Below, one piece after another: positions 17,055 through 26,908 of a DNA stretch of 27,007 bases; position 1 is the first letter of the stretch, and each line of letters opens with the position of its first letter. Position numbers and translations under genes: made by a program. The notes under the pieces were generated by a model, which saw nothing but the letters and a program-made list of their open reading frames with translations, had not been told where the DNA came from and did not search any database. This DNA comes from Pseudomonadota bacterium (GTDB lineage Bacteria > Pseudomonadota > Alphaproteobacteria > Rhizobiales > Devosiaceae): contig JAEYXQ010000004.1 in NCBI GenBank assembly GCA_023431205.1, forward strand, positions 1 to 27,007, written 5' to 3'.

Positions 17055-18623
17055 ATGGGTGTTGCGGCGTATTTCAGGCTCGCACGGGCCGTCTGGGTGC
17101 TGGCGCGCGAAGGTGCCTTCTCGGTCCTGCCGACGGAATCGCTGCCGCCAATGGCGACGGCGGCGATCGGCGTGGCGCGCCTGGTGGAACGCCGTTCGGT
17201 CCGGCGCACCGGGCGGGTCGACCGGCTGAACGCCGCACTCAACAAGCTCGGCCCCACCTATGTGAAGTTCGGCCAGACCCTGGCCACCCGTCCCGACATC
17301 GTCGGGCCTGACGCGGCCGCCGACCTGTCGGGCTTGCAGGATCGCATGCCGCCCTTTGATCCGGCATTGGTGCCGTCCATCCTCGAGGAGGCACTCGGCG
17401 CCAGGGCAGCCGATTTCGTCAACCTCAGCCCGCCGGTCGCCGCCGCCTCGATCGCCCAGGTGCACAAGGCCCATATCGCCAGCCCCGCCGGCGGTCATGT
17501 GGTTGCGGTCAAGCTGCTCCGTCCCGGCGTTGAACAGCGCTTCCGCGCCGACATCGAGGGCTTCTATGCCGGCGCCCGCTTTGCCGAGCGCTTCATCCGC
17601 CAGGCCCGGCGGCTGAAGCCCACCGAAGTCGTCCAGACCCTCGACCACTCCGCCCGGCTCGAGCTCGACCTCCGGCTGGAGGCCGCTTCGATTTCGGAGA
17701 TGAGCGAGAACATCAAGGGCGACACCGGCTTCGTCATCCCGACGGTCTCGTGGGATCACACCGCCCAGAACGTGCTCACCACCAGCTGGATGAACGGCAT
17801 CCCCATCCGGGATCATGCCGCCCTCGACGCCGCCGGGCTCGACCGGCGCAAGCTCGCCGCCCAGCTGCTGCAGGCCTTTCTCCGTCACGCCATCCGCGAC
17901 GGCTTCTTCCACGCCGACATGCACCCGGGCAATTTGTTCGCCGATCCGGCGACCGGCAACATCATCGCCGTCGACTTCGGCATCATGGGCCGCATCAACC
18001 GCTACGAGCGGCGGTTCCTGGCCGACATTCTCTACGGCTTCATCACCCGCAACTACCGGCTGGTGGCCGAGCGTCATTTCGACATCGGCTATGTGCCCAA
18101 GGACCAGTCGGTCGACGACTTCACCCTCGCCATCCGCTCGATCGGCGAGCCGCTCCACGGTCGCACCGCCGCCGATATCTCCATGGCCAAGGTGCTGGGC
18201 CAGCTCTTTGCCATCACCGAGTTGTTCTCGATGCAGACCCGCCCCGAACTGGTGCTGCTGCAGAAGTCGATGGTGCTGGTCGAAGGCGTCGCCCGTGCGC
18301 TCGATCCCAACCTCGATATCTGGACCGTTGCCGAGCCAGTGGTCGGCGAATGGCTCCGTCGCGAGCAGGGGCCGATCGGCAAGCTCAACGACCTCGCCGA
18401 CCACCTGCGCGCCTTCGGCGATGCCGCCAACCGCCTGCCGGTGCTGATCGCCGAAGCCGAACTGGCCCTGGCGGAGCATCGCGCCGATCGTCAGCGCCCG
18501 CGCCCGCGCCAGCGCGACGGCCTTGTGCGGGCGGCACTGCTCGGTGTGCTGGGGCTTGGCGGCCTGGTGCTTCTGGCTCTGCTCTACGTGCTGCTCCGCT
18601 ACGCGATGCAGCCGGGCTTCTAG
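17055..18623 (+). CDS. ubiB: UbiB family protein (ubiquinone biosynthesis accessory ATPase)
   Basis: This 522-residue membrane-associated protein belongs to the ABC1/ADCK/UbiB atypical kinase family, which supports coenzyme Q synthesis by ATPase activity; it is often mislabelled a 2-polyprenylphenol hydroxylase. Seen are the KxGQ motif (K71-F-G-Q74), AAASIAQVHKAH, an invariant-lysine region VAVKLLRPG, HADMHPGN (286-293), the DFG motif (307-309) and a C-terminal hydrophobic anchor (about 493-515). It starts 3 bases after ubiE. Its stop TAG overlaps the stop of the convergent dehydrogenase in CTAG (18620-18623). Confidence 0.96.
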   Translation: MGVAAYFRLARAVWVLAREGAFSVLPTESLPPMATAAIGVARLVERRSVRRTGRVDRLNAALNKLGPTYVKFGQTLATRPDIVGPDAAADLSGLQDRMPPFDPALVPSILEEALGARAADFVNLSPPVAAASIAQVHKAHIASPAGGHVVAVKLLRPGVEQRFRADIEGFYAGARFAERFIRQARRLKPTEVVQTLDHSARLELDLRLEAASISEMSENIKGDTGFVIPTVSWDHTAQNVLTTSWMNGIPIRDHAALDAAGLDRRKLAAQLLQAFLRHAIRDGFFHADMHPGNLFADPATGNIIAVDFGIMGRINRYERRFLADILYGFITRNYRLVAERHFDIGYVPKDQSVDDFTLAIRSIGEPLHGRTAADISMAKVLGQLFAITELFSMQTRPELVLLQKSMVLVEGVARALDPNLDIWTVAEPVVGEWLRREQGPIGKLNDLADHLRAFGDAANRLPVLIAEAELALAEHRADRQRPRPRQRDGLVRAALLGVLGLGGLVLLALLYVLLRYAMQPGF

Positions 18624-19657
18624 GTGAACCCCAGGAACCGCGCCGTATCCGGATCGATCGGGATGCCCTCGGCATCCCGCCGCGCCGCCTCGGCCCATTC
18701 CCGATCGCCCGGCGCCATCACCTTGCCGCCGGCACGCGCCGGCGCACCGCGCAGCGCCTCGAGGTAGCGGATCATCGTCTGCCCGAAAGCCGCTGCACCC
18801 GCGAATTTGTCGGGATCGATCACCATCACGAAGTGCCCCATGTTCCGTGGGCTGGAGATGTCGTCCGAGCCGTACATGGGGATGAACTCCGGATCGAGCG
18901 TGGTGCCGGTGAGAATGGCCGAGAACAGCGTCGCCACGCCTGCAAGGCCGGCGCCCTTGTGGCCGAAGTCCTCCCCGCCCAACGGCAGCAGCATCTCCGC
19001 CTCGTGCGGATCGGTCGTGGGAACACCCTGCGCATCCGCCGCGACCCCCGCCGGCAGCGTCTTGTCGAGCGACCGATGCAGCAGCACCCGGTTCATCGGG
19101 ATCGATGAGGTCGCCATGTCCAGCAGCCACGGCTTCGATCCCGGCACCGGAGCCGCAAAGGCCAGCGGATTGGTGCCATGGAAGCGCTCGGCGCCCTCGA
19201 AAAGGGCGACCATCGAATCCGTGTTGGTGGTGGCAAAGGTCACGAACCCGGCTTCCGCGCCGGCCAGGGCGTAGGCACCGGCCGCGCCAAGGTGGCTCGA
19301 GTGCACGATGCCAACGCCGGCAATACCCGCCTCCCGCGCCAGCTCCATGCCCACCTCGACCGCCTTGTAGGCGGCGTGGTGACCGAGCCCATCGCCGCCG
19401 TCGACGATGGCACTGCCTACTGCACGGCGCTCCACCCGGAGCTCCGGGGTGCCCTTCAGCCGCCCGCCGCGCAGCATGCGGCAGTAGTGTTCGGTCAACC
19501 GCACCCCATGGCTGTCGATGCCATGCCTCGAGGCGTGCATCATCGCCCGTGTTGCCGACGCAGCCGAAGCGGCGCTGGCCCCCGCAGCCTCCAGCGCTGC
19601 CTGCACCCGTCGGGACAGTTCCGCGCCCTTGACCCTTATCTGGTTGCCGCCGTCCAT
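18620..19657 (-). CDS. Ldh_2-family (malate/L-lactate-type) NAD(P)-dependent oxidoreductase
   Basis: This 345-residue cytoplasmic dehydrogenase belongs to the type-2 malate/lactate dehydrogenase fold, which also includes ureidoglycolate and 2,3-diketogulonate dehydrogenases. Features include SRHGIDSHGVRL near residue 43, VVxSSHLGAAGAYAL-like IVHSSHLGAAGAYAL, HGTNPLAFAAPVP, LDMATSSIPMNRVLL, PTTDP and GGEDFGHKGAGLA. The substrate cannot be decided from sequence. The ATG at 19657 has AGAGGAG 8 bases upstream. It diverges from mutS over 130 bases, and neither neighbour suggests a pathway. Confidence 0.92.
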   Translation of the reverse strand: MDGGNQIRVKGAELSRRVQAALEAAGASAASAASATRAMMHASRHGIDSHGVRLTEHYCRMLRGGRLKGTPELRVERRAVGSAIVDGGDGLGHHAAYKAVEVGMELAREAGIAGVGIVHSSHLGAAGAYALAGAEAGFVTFATTNTDSMVALFEGAERFHGTNPLAFAAPVPGSKPWLLDMATSSIPMNRVLLHRSLDKTLPAGVAADAQGVPTTDPHEAEMLLPLGGEDFGHKGAGLAGVATLFSAILTGTTLDPEFIPMYGSDDISSPRNMGHFVMVIDPDKFAGAAAFGQTMIRYLEALRGAPARAGGKVMAPGDREWAEAARRDAEGIPIDPDTARFLGFT

Positions 19658-19787
19658 CGCCGCTTCTCCTCTGACCGTCTTGGTCTAGCGGCAGCGCTTG
19701 CCGGTGCAAAGCCCGACCGTGGCGGTTGTGAGGTGGAACCGGAGGCCCTAAGGTCCGGGCTTCCCTGGAACTGGCCGCCCTTTGCTG

Positions 19788-22502
19788 ATGGACGTCTCCC
19801 TTCCCGATTCTGCTCCGTCCCGCGCCGCCGTTCAGCTGACGCCGATGATGGCGCAGTATTTCGAGATCAAGTCGGCCAATCCCGGCTACCTGTTGTTCTA
19901 CCGGATGGGCGATTTTTACGAGCTGTTCTTCGAGGACGCCGAGATCGCCAGCGCGGTGCTCGGCATCGTGCTCACCAAGCGCGGCAAGCATCTGGGGCAG
20001 GACATCCAGATGTGCGGCGTGCCCATCCATGCCGCCAACGACTATCTCAACAAGCTGATCAAGCTGGGCCACCGCGTCGCCATCTGCGAGCAGGTGGAAG
20101 ATCCCAGGGAAGCCAAGAAGCGCGGCGCCAAGTCGGTGGTGAAGCGCGATGTCGTGCGCCTCGTTACCCCCGGCACGCTGACCGAGGACGATCACCTCGA
20201 AGCGCGTGCCGCCAACTACCTCGCTGCCATCTCCAGTGTCCGCCATGGCGACATCGATTTCGCCCTGGCCTGGGCCGATATCTCGACCGGCGAGACCTTC
20301 ACCGCCGATCTCACCGCCGAACAGGTGCTCGACGAACTGGCGCGGACCGATCCCGCCGAATTGCTGATGAGCAGCGCGACCAAGGAGACCTTGGCGGAGC
20401 GCCAGTTGCTGCCGCCCTCGTTCCTCGCGCGCACCCACACCACGACCCCGGAGAGTTTCGACAGCCACGCCGCATCGGACACGCTGCGCCAGGGCTTCCC
20501 CGCCGGCACCTTCGACCCCAGTGCACTGTCGCGCGCCGCACGGTCGGCCTTGGGTGCATTGGTCGCCTATGTGCGCGACAGCCAGCGCGGTGCCGGCGTC
20601 GCACTGCGCGCTCCCGTGATCGACAGCGCCGGCCGGCACCTCGCCATCGATGCTGCGACCCGCATGAGCCTTGAGCTGACCCAGACCCAGCGCGGGCAGG
20701 TTACCGGCTCGCTCCGCCACAGCATCGACATGACCGTCACCGCGCCCGGGTCTCGCCTGCTGGCGGCACGTCTCGCGGCGCCACTGGCCGATGCGGCTGC
20801 CATCAATCACCGCCTTGATGCCGTGACTTTCCTCACCGAGGACACACTCATGGGCGGGCGTCTCCGCGCCGAACTGAAGGCGGTGCCGGATCTTGCTCGC
20901 GCCCTCACCCGTCTTGCGCTCGACCGCGGTGGGCCTCGTGATCTGGCTGCGATCGGCAAGGCCGTCGGCAGCGCGATCTCGGTCTCGCGTCTGCTCGCTG
21001 GCGCCCAAACCCTGCCTGCAGTGCTGGAGCGGCTCTCGGCAACCCTCGCCGCGGCACCGATGGGCCTCGCCACCGACCTTGCCGCCGCGCTTGACGACGA
21101 GCTGCCGCTGCTCCCCCGCGACGGCGGCTTCGTGCGTCAGGGCTATGACGCAAAGCTCGATGAGGAGCGCGCCCTCGGCAGCCAGACCCGCGCTGTCGTC
21201 GCCGCCCTGCAGGCGCGGCTCATTGCCGAAACCGACGTGAAGGCGCTCAAGATCCGCCACAACGGTGTGCTCGGCTATTTCGTCGAAGTGCCGGCAGGGC
21301 AGGGCAACAAGCTGCTCGAGGAGCCGCATCGGCAGGTCTTCATCCACCGCCAGACCATGGCCAACGCCATGCGCTTCACCACGGCAGAGCTGGCCGATCT
21401 CGAAGGCCGGATCGCCCGCGCCCACGAAGCGGCGCTCGAGATCGAGCGCAAGGTGTTCGCGAGCCTGCGCTATGCCGTGCTTGAGCGCACCGACCTCTTG
21501 CGCGCCCTTGCCGACGCCCTTGCCGAGCTCGACGTCACCGCCGCGCTGGCCCACCTTGCCCTTACCCGCGGCTATGCCCGGCCGGAGGTCGACACCTCCC
21601 TTGCCTTCCACATCGAGGGCGGTCGCCATCCGGTGGTCGAAGAGCGCGCAATGGCCGAAGGGCGCAGCTTCGTCGCCAACGACGCCGACCTGTCCGGCGC
21701 TGATGACATCGGCGGCGGCTTGCTGTGGCTTGTCACCGGCCCCAACATGGGCGGCAAGTCCACCTTCCTGCGCCAGAACGCTCTGATCGCCATCCTCGCG
21801 CAGATGGGCAGCTTCGTGCCGGCCGCCAGCGCCCATATCGGTGTCGTCGACCGCGTGTTCTCCCGCGTCGGCGCCTCCGACGACATTGCCCATGGTCGCT
21901 CGACCTTCATGGTCGAAATGGTCGAGACCGCCGCCATCCTCAATCGGGCCACCCGCCGCTCGCTGGTGGTGCTCGACGAGATCGGCCGCGGCACGGCCAC
22001 CTTCGACGGCCTCTCCATCGCCTTGGCTGCCGTCGAGGCGCTGCACAACCAGACCGGTTGCCGGGCGCTGTTCGCCACCCACTTCCATGAGCTGACCAGC
22101 CTTGCGAAAACCCTGCCGCGGGTCAGCAACGTCACCATGAAAGTGCGCGAGTGGGAGGGTGAGGTCGTGTTCCTGCACGAAGTAGTGGAAGGCGCCGCAG
22201 ACCGTTCATATGGCATTCAGGTTGCGCGTCTCGCCGGTCTGCCGGAGCCCGTACTGGCCCGGGCACGCCAGATCCTGAACACCCTCGAGGAGCGCTCCTC
22301 GGGCACCGCCTCTTCCGGCCAGCGGGCAGGCGTGCTAGACGATCTGCCGCTATTTGCCCACCAGCCGCCCCCTCGGCCGGTCGGCCCCGACCCGGTTCAT
22401 CAGGCTCTCGACGGCATCCGCCCCGACGAGCTGACGCCCCGGCAGGCCATCGAGGCGCTGTACGAGTTGAAGAAAATCCGCGATGACGCTCGCCGAAGCT
22501 GA
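19788..22502 (+). CDS. mutS: DNA mismatch repair protein MutS
   Basis: This 904-residue protein finds mismatches and recruits MutL. The mismatch-reading wedge F43-x-E45 lies in GDFYELFFEDA; the ATPase has Walker A TGPNMGGKS (650-658), Walker B LVVLDE (726-731) and GRGTATFDG. Near the C-terminus VLDDLPLFAHQ resembles a beta-clamp binding motif. The ATG at 19788 is preferred; a TTG two codons earlier is possible. A weak promoter-like pair TTGTGA (19726-19731) / TAAGGT (19749-19754) with 17-base spacing lies upstream. The 3' end overlaps the start of glnD by 20 bases, suggesting translational coupling. Confidence 0.97.
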   Translation: MDVSLPDSAPSRAAVQLTPMMAQYFEIKSANPGYLLFYRMGDFYELFFEDAEIASAVLGIVLTKRGKHLGQDIQMCGVPIHAANDYLNKLIKLGHRVAICEQVEDPREAKKRGAKSVVKRDVVRLVTPGTLTEDDHLEARAANYLAAISSVRHGDIDFALAWADISTGETFTADLTAEQVLDELARTDPAELLMSSATKETLAERQLLPPSFLARTHTTTPESFDSHAASDTLRQGFPAGTFDPSALSRAARSALGALVAYVRDSQRGAGVALRAPVIDSAGRHLAIDAATRMSLELTQTQRGQVTGSLRHSIDMTVTAPGSRLLAARLAAPLADAAAINHRLDAVTFLTEDTLMGGRLRAELKAVPDLARALTRLALDRGGPRDLAAIGKAVGSAISVSRLLAGAQTLPAVLERLSATLAAAPMGLATDLAAALDDELPLLPRDGGFVRQGYDAKLDEERALGSQTRAVVAALQARLIAETDVKALKIRHNGVLGYFVEVPAGQGNKLLEEPHRQVFIHRQTMANAMRFTTAELADLEGRIARAHEAALEIERKVFASLRYAVLERTDLLRALADALAELDVTAALAHLALTRGYARPEVDTSLAFHIEGGRHPVVEERAMAEGRSFVANDADLSGADDIGGGLLWLVTGPNMGGKSTFLRQNALIAILAQMGSFVPAASAHIGVVDRVFSRVGASDDIAHGRSTFMVEMVETAAILNRATRRSLVVLDEIGRGTATFDGLSIALAAVEALHNQTGCRALFATHFHELTSLAKTLPRVSNVTMKVREWEGEVVFLHEVVEGAADRSYGIQVARLAGLPEPVLARARQILNTLEERSSGTASSGQRAGVLDDLPLFAHQPPPRPVGPDPVHQALDGIRPDELTPRQAIEALYELKKIRDDARRS

Positions 22503-25284
22503 CGCAAAGCCGCGAAAACCGCTGTTCGCGCTGAAGTCCGCCGAAACCATCCTGAGCGAACTGGACGCCGCCATCGGCGCGGACGATCCCAAGTCCACTG
22601 CCGCCCGCGCCAAGGTCCTGGCCCACATCCGCCAGACCCTGGCTGAAGCCCGCCAGTCCGCCGAAGCCGAGCTGATCGCCAGCGGCAAGGGCACGCGCTG
22701 CGCGCAGAACCTCAGCAACGCCGAAGACGAGATCATCGCGGCCGTCCACGCCTTCGCAACGCGCCGCGTCTACCCCGTCGACAACCCGTCCGGCGCAGAA
22801 GCCATCGGCTTGGCGGCGGTTGGCGGCTATGGTCGCGGCACGCTGGCGCCGGGATCCGACATCGACCTGCTGTTCATCCTGCCCTACAAGCAGACCCCCT
22901 GGGGCGAGCAGGTCACCGAATACATCCTCTATCTGCTGTGGGACCTCGGCCAGAAGGTCGGCCACGCTGTGCGCTCGGTGGATGAATGCATCCGCATGGC
23001 CAAGGCCGACATGACGGTGCGGACCGCCACGCTCGAGGCGCGGTTCCTCACCGGCGACAAGGCGCTGTTCGACCAGCTGGTGAGGCGCTTCGAATCCGAG
23101 GTGATGCCGAAGACCGGCCCCGAGTTCATCGCCGCCAAGATGGCCGAACGCGACGAGCGCCACCGCCAGATGGGCAATACCCGCTATGTGGTCGAGCCCA
23201 ACATCAAGGACGGCAAGGGAGGCCTTCGGGACCTCAACACCCTGTTCTGGATCGGCAAGTATTTCTATCAGGTCAAGACCAGCCACGAACTGGTCGGCAA
23301 GGGCGTGCTCTCCGCCGCCGACTACCGGCTGTTCAGCCGCGCCGAGGATTTCCTGTGGGCGGTGCGCTGCCACCTGCACTTCATCACCGGCCGCGCCGAG
23401 GAGAAGCTGACTTTCGACGTGCAGCCGGAGCTGGCCGAGCGCATGGGCTACGAGCGCCGGATCGGCATGCTCGGCGTTGAGCGCTTCATGAAGCGCTACT
23501 TCCTGGTCGCCAAGGATGTAGGCGACCTCACCCGCATCATCTGCGCCTCGCTCGAATTCAACCACGCCAAGGACATGGACCTCGTCGGCAGGGTGCTGGC
23601 GCCGTTCCGTTCGGGACGATCCAAGATCAAGGGCGAGACCGACTTCGTGGTCGATACCGGCCGGCTCAACATCGCCCGGCCGGACGTGTTCGAAAAGGAT
23701 CCGGTCAACCTCATCCGCATGTTCATGGTGGCCGGCCGCGAGGAACTGCTGTTCCATCCCGATGCCATTCAGGCCATCCGTCGGTCGCTCGGCCTGATCG
23801 ACAACCGGCTCCGGGCGGACCCACGTGCCAACGACTGCTTCCTGACGGTCTTGACCAGCCCGCTCTATGTCGAGCGCATCCTGCGCCAGATGAACGAGAG
23901 CGGCGTGCTGGGCAAGTTCGTGCCGGATTTCGGCAAGATCGTCGCGCTGATGCAGTTCAACATGTACCACCACTACACCGTGGACGAGCACCTGATCCGC
24001 GCCGTCGGCGTCATGGCCGACATCGCCAATGGCGGCCTGCGCAAGGAACTGCCGCTCACCCACGAACTGCTGCCCCAGCTCAACGACACCCGCCTGCTCT
24101 ATGTAGCGCTGTTCCTCCACGACATCGCCAAGGGGCGCCCCGAGGATCACTCGATCGCCGGAGCCCGAATCGCCCGCCGGCTTTGTCCGCGCTTCGGCCT
24201 CACCCCGGCCGAGACCGACACCGTCGCCTGGCTGATCGAATATCACCTGTTGATGAGCGAGATCGCCCAGGCGCGCGACATCCAGGACCCTGAAACCGCA
24301 AAGGCGTTCGCCGACGTGGTGCAGTCGCCCCAGCGGCTGGCACTGCTGATGATCCTCACCGCCTGTGACATCCGTTCCGTCGGTCCCGGTGTGTGGTCGG
24401 GCTGGAAAGGCTCGCTCCTCCGCGCCCTCTATTACGCCACCGAGCCGCTCCTGTCGGGCGGCCATTCGCAGGTCACCCAGTCCGACCGCATCGGCGCTGC
24501 CCGCGAGCAACTGACGGCCGCTCTTGCCGACTGGCCCTCCGACGAGGTCGGCACCTATATCGGCCGCCACTACGATCATTACTGGCTAAGGGCCGAACCG
24601 GAACTGCAGGTCGAGCATGCGAAGATGATCCGAAATGCGGACCGGGCGGGCGAACCCTTTGCCGGCTCGATCCGGGTGAAGTCCTTCGAAGGCATCACCG
24701 AAGTCAGCTTCTATATGCCCGACCATCCCCGGCTGCTGTCGCTGATCGCTGGTGCCTGTACCATGCAGGATGCCTCCATCATCGGCGCGCAGATTTTCTC
24801 CACCCGCGACGGGCGTGCCCTCGACACCTTCCGCCTCCGCCGCAGCTTCACCTCCGACGAGGACGAGAAGGTCCGCGCCACCCGCATCATCGAGACAGTG
24901 CGCCAGCTCCTGCAGGGCAAGCGGCAGATCCTGATCGATCTCGGCAAGGAGTCGCGCCACAACAAGCGCCTCAAGCCCTTTGCCCTGCCGGCGCAAGTAT
25001 CGGTCTCCAACGCCCTGTCCGAGAAATTCACCGTGATCGAGGTCTCCGGCCTCGATCGCATGGGCCTGCTCTATGCCCTGACCCATGCCATTTCCGATCT
25101 CAGCCTCACCATCGGCTCGGCTCACATCGGAACCTATGGCGAGAAGGCGGTCGACGTCTTCTACGTCACCGACCTCACAGGCCAGAAGATCATGTCCAAG
25201 CCCCGCCAGCGCAAGATTTATGACGCCCTGATGGCGGTATTCGAGCCGCGCAAGGCCACCGAGCCGAAGGTGGTGAATGGCTAG
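22483..25284 (+). CDS. glnD: bifunctional uridylyltransferase / uridylyl-removing enzyme GlnD
   Basis: This 933-residue sensor of glutamine adds UMP to, or removes it from, PII proteins, thereby controlling nitrogen assimilation. Domains in order: nucleotidyltransferase with GGYGRG (114-119) and SDID (125-128); HD domain with HDIAKG (from H546); and two ACT domains (about 738-810 and 848-925) that bind glutamine. All key motifs are intact and length is normal. It starts inside the last codons of mutS and ends 12 bases before murJ. The mutS-glnD-murJ order is known from other Hyphomicrobiales. Confidence 0.97.
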   Translation: MTLAEADAKPRKPLFALKSAETILSELDAAIGADDPKSTAARAKVLAHIRQTLAEARQSAEAELIASGKGTRCAQNLSNAEDEIIAAVHAFATRRVYPVDNPSGAEAIGLAAVGGYGRGTLAPGSDIDLLFILPYKQTPWGEQVTEYILYLLWDLGQKVGHAVRSVDECIRMAKADMTVRTATLEARFLTGDKALFDQLVRRFESEVMPKTGPEFIAAKMAERDERHRQMGNTRYVVEPNIKDGKGGLRDLNTLFWIGKYFYQVKTSHELVGKGVLSAADYRLFSRAEDFLWAVRCHLHFITGRAEEKLTFDVQPELAERMGYERRIGMLGVERFMKRYFLVAKDVGDLTRIICASLEFNHAKDMDLVGRVLAPFRSGRSKIKGETDFVVDTGRLNIARPDVFEKDPVNLIRMFMVAGREELLFHPDAIQAIRRSLGLIDNRLRADPRANDCFLTVLTSPLYVERILRQMNESGVLGKFVPDFGKIVALMQFNMYHHYTVDEHLIRAVGVMADIANGGLRKELPLTHELLPQLNDTRLLYVALFLHDIAKGRPEDHSIAGARIARRLCPRFGLTPAETDTVAWLIEYHLLMSEIAQARDIQDPETAKAFADVVQSPQRLALLMILTACDIRSVGPGVWSGWKGSLLRALYYATEPLLSGGHSQVTQSDRIGAAREQLTAALADWPSDEVGTYIGRHYDHYWLRAEPELQVEHAKMIRNADRAGEPFAGSIRVKSFEGITEVSFYMPDHPRLLSLIAGACTMQDASIIGAQIFSTRDGRALDTFRLRRSFTSDEDEKVRATRIIETVRQLLQGKRQILIDLGKESRHNKRLKPFALPAQVSVSNALSEKFTVIEVSGLDRMGLLYALTHAISDLSLTIGSAHIGTYGEKAVDVFYVTDLTGQKIMSKPRQRKIYDALMAVFEPRKATEPKVVNG

Positions 25285-25296
25285 GGCCGCTGCCCC

Positions 25297-26856
25297 ATGA
25301 GCCTCTACCGCTCCTTTCTTTCGGTTGGCGGGCTGACCCTCGTATCGCGCATCGCCGGCTTCGTGCGCGACGCGCTGATGGCGGCTGTCCTCGGCACCGG
25401 TCCGGCAGCCGACGCCTTCTTCGCCGCCTTCCGCTTTCCCAACCTGTTCAGGCGCCTGTTTGCCGAAGGCGCCTTCAACACCGCTTTCGTGCCCATGTTC
25501 TCGGGCGCCCTCGAGCAGCAGGGCGAGGTGGCGGCCCGCGACCTCGCCTCGCGGATCATGGCCTGGCTCGTCGCCATGCTGGTGGTGGTCACCATCCTTG
25601 CCGAAATCTTCATGCCGCAGATCATGGTGCTGTTCGTGCCCGGCTTCGCCGATGATCCCGCCAAGCTCGGGCTGACCGTGCTGCTGACGCGCATCATGTT
25701 CCCCTACCTGGCCTGCATGTCGCTGATGGCAGCCTACGGGGCGATGCTGAACTCGCTGGGCCGGTTCTTCGCCGCCGCCTTCGCCCCGGTGCTGCTCAAC
25801 ATCGTCAACATCGCCGCGCTGGTGCCGCTCGCCACCTGGTGGCTGCAGTCCCCCGAAAGCGCCACGGTGTGGGTCGGCATCGCCACCATGGCCGGCGGCA
25901 TCGCCCAGCTGGCGCTGGTCTGGATCGCCATCGAGCGAGCCGGGTTCCGCCCGCGCTTTCGCCTGCCCAGGCCCGACCCGGAAGTCCGCCGCTTCTGGAT
26001 TCTTGCCATCCCGGCGATCCTCACTGGCGGCATCACCCAGATCAACATCTTCGTCGGCACCATCATCGCCTCGGGCGCCGACAATGCCATTTCGGTGCTC
26101 TCCTATGCCGATCGGCTCTACCAACTGCCGCTCGGCATCATCGGCATCGCCATCAGCACCGTGCTGCTGCCCGAGCTCAGCCGCCATCTCAAGGGCGGAC
26201 GACTGGCGCAGGCCGAGCAGACGCAAGACCAGTCGCTCTTGATCGCCATGCTGCTGTCGCTGCCCGCGGCGGCGGCGCTGATCGCCATGGCCGAGCCGAT
26301 CGTCCGTGTCCTCTTCGAGCGCGGCGCTTTCGATCCCGCGGCAACACGCGCCACCGCGGAAGCCCTGATCGCCTTTTCAGCCGGCCTGCCTGCCTATGTG
26401 CTGATCCGGGTCTTGCAGCCGGGCTATTTCGCCCGCGAGGACACAGTCACCCCGACTATCTTCGCCGCCGTCTCGGTGGTCGCCAACATCGCGTTGTCGC
26501 TATGGCTCTTCCCCAGCCTGCTCCACGTCGGCATCGCCATCGCCACGGCGGCCTCGGCCTGGCTCAACGCACTGCTTCTCGGCGTTGTGCTGGCACTGCG
26601 CGGCCAGTTCCGCCTCTCTGCCGATGCCGGGCGGCGCCACGCGCTGATCATCCTCTCGAGTGCGCTGATGGGCCTGGCGCTGTTCCTCCTCTCGCAACGC
26701 GGTTCGCCCCATCTGGCGCCGGGGGTGCCCCTTTGGCACCAGGCGCTGGTCCTCGCCGCCCTGATCGGCTTCGGCATGGTCACCTACTTCACCCTTGTCC
26801 ACTTCAGCGGCGCTCAGCGGCTCGGGCTGCTGCTGCGCCGGCTACGGCGGGGGTGA
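25297..26856 (+). CDS. murJ: murein lipid II flippase MurJ (MviN)
   Basis: This 519-residue inner-membrane protein of the MOP superfamily moves lipid II across the membrane for peptidoglycan synthesis, so it supplies substrate to enzymes such as PBP1A in this window. The N-terminus shows LVSRIAGFVRDALMAAVLG, ADAFFAAFRFPNLFRRLFAE and GAFNTAFVPMFS, the best-conserved region of MurJ; the rest is a run of about 14 hydrophobic helices. The ATG at 25297 lies 12 bases after glnD with a G-rich but weak ribosome-binding site. trpS follows after 52 bases on the same strand. Confidence 0.97.
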   Translation: MSLYRSFLSVGGLTLVSRIAGFVRDALMAAVLGTGPAADAFFAAFRFPNLFRRLFAEGAFNTAFVPMFSGALEQQGEVAARDLASRIMAWLVAMLVVVTILAEIFMPQIMVLFVPGFADDPAKLGLTVLLTRIMFPYLACMSLMAAYGAMLNSLGRFFAAAFAPVLLNIVNIAALVPLATWWLQSPESATVWVGIATMAGGIAQLALVWIAIERAGFRPRFRLPRPDPEVRRFWILAIPAILTGGITQINIFVGTIIASGADNAISVLSYADRLYQLPLGIIGIAISTVLLPELSRHLKGGRLAQAEQTQDQSLLIAMLLSLPAAAALIAMAEPIVRVLFERGAFDPAATRATAEALIAFSAGLPAYVLIRVLQPGYFAREDTVTPTIFAAVSVVANIALSLWLFPSLLHVGIAIATAASAWLNALLLGVVLALRGQFRLSADAGRRHALIILSSALMGLALFLLSQRGSPHLAPGVPLWHQALVLAALIGFGMVTYFTLVHFSGAQRLGLLLRRLRRG

Positions 26857-26908
26857 CGTCTGCGCCGCGGGACGATAAACAGGCGGAACAGCAGCGAGAC
26901 TTCAGAGC

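Noticed and set aside
17010..22178. Minus-strand open frame of 1722 codons across ubiB, the Ldh_2 gene and mutS
   Set aside because: It is antisense to ubiB and mutS and out of frame with the real minus-strand dehydrogenase. The translation is low-complexity (G, H, Q, R-rich) without any domain; GC-rich codon use explains the lack of stops.
22132..26226. Long minus-strand open frames opposite glnD and murJ
   Set aside because: They are shadows of well-supported plus-strand genes, with no family similarity visible.
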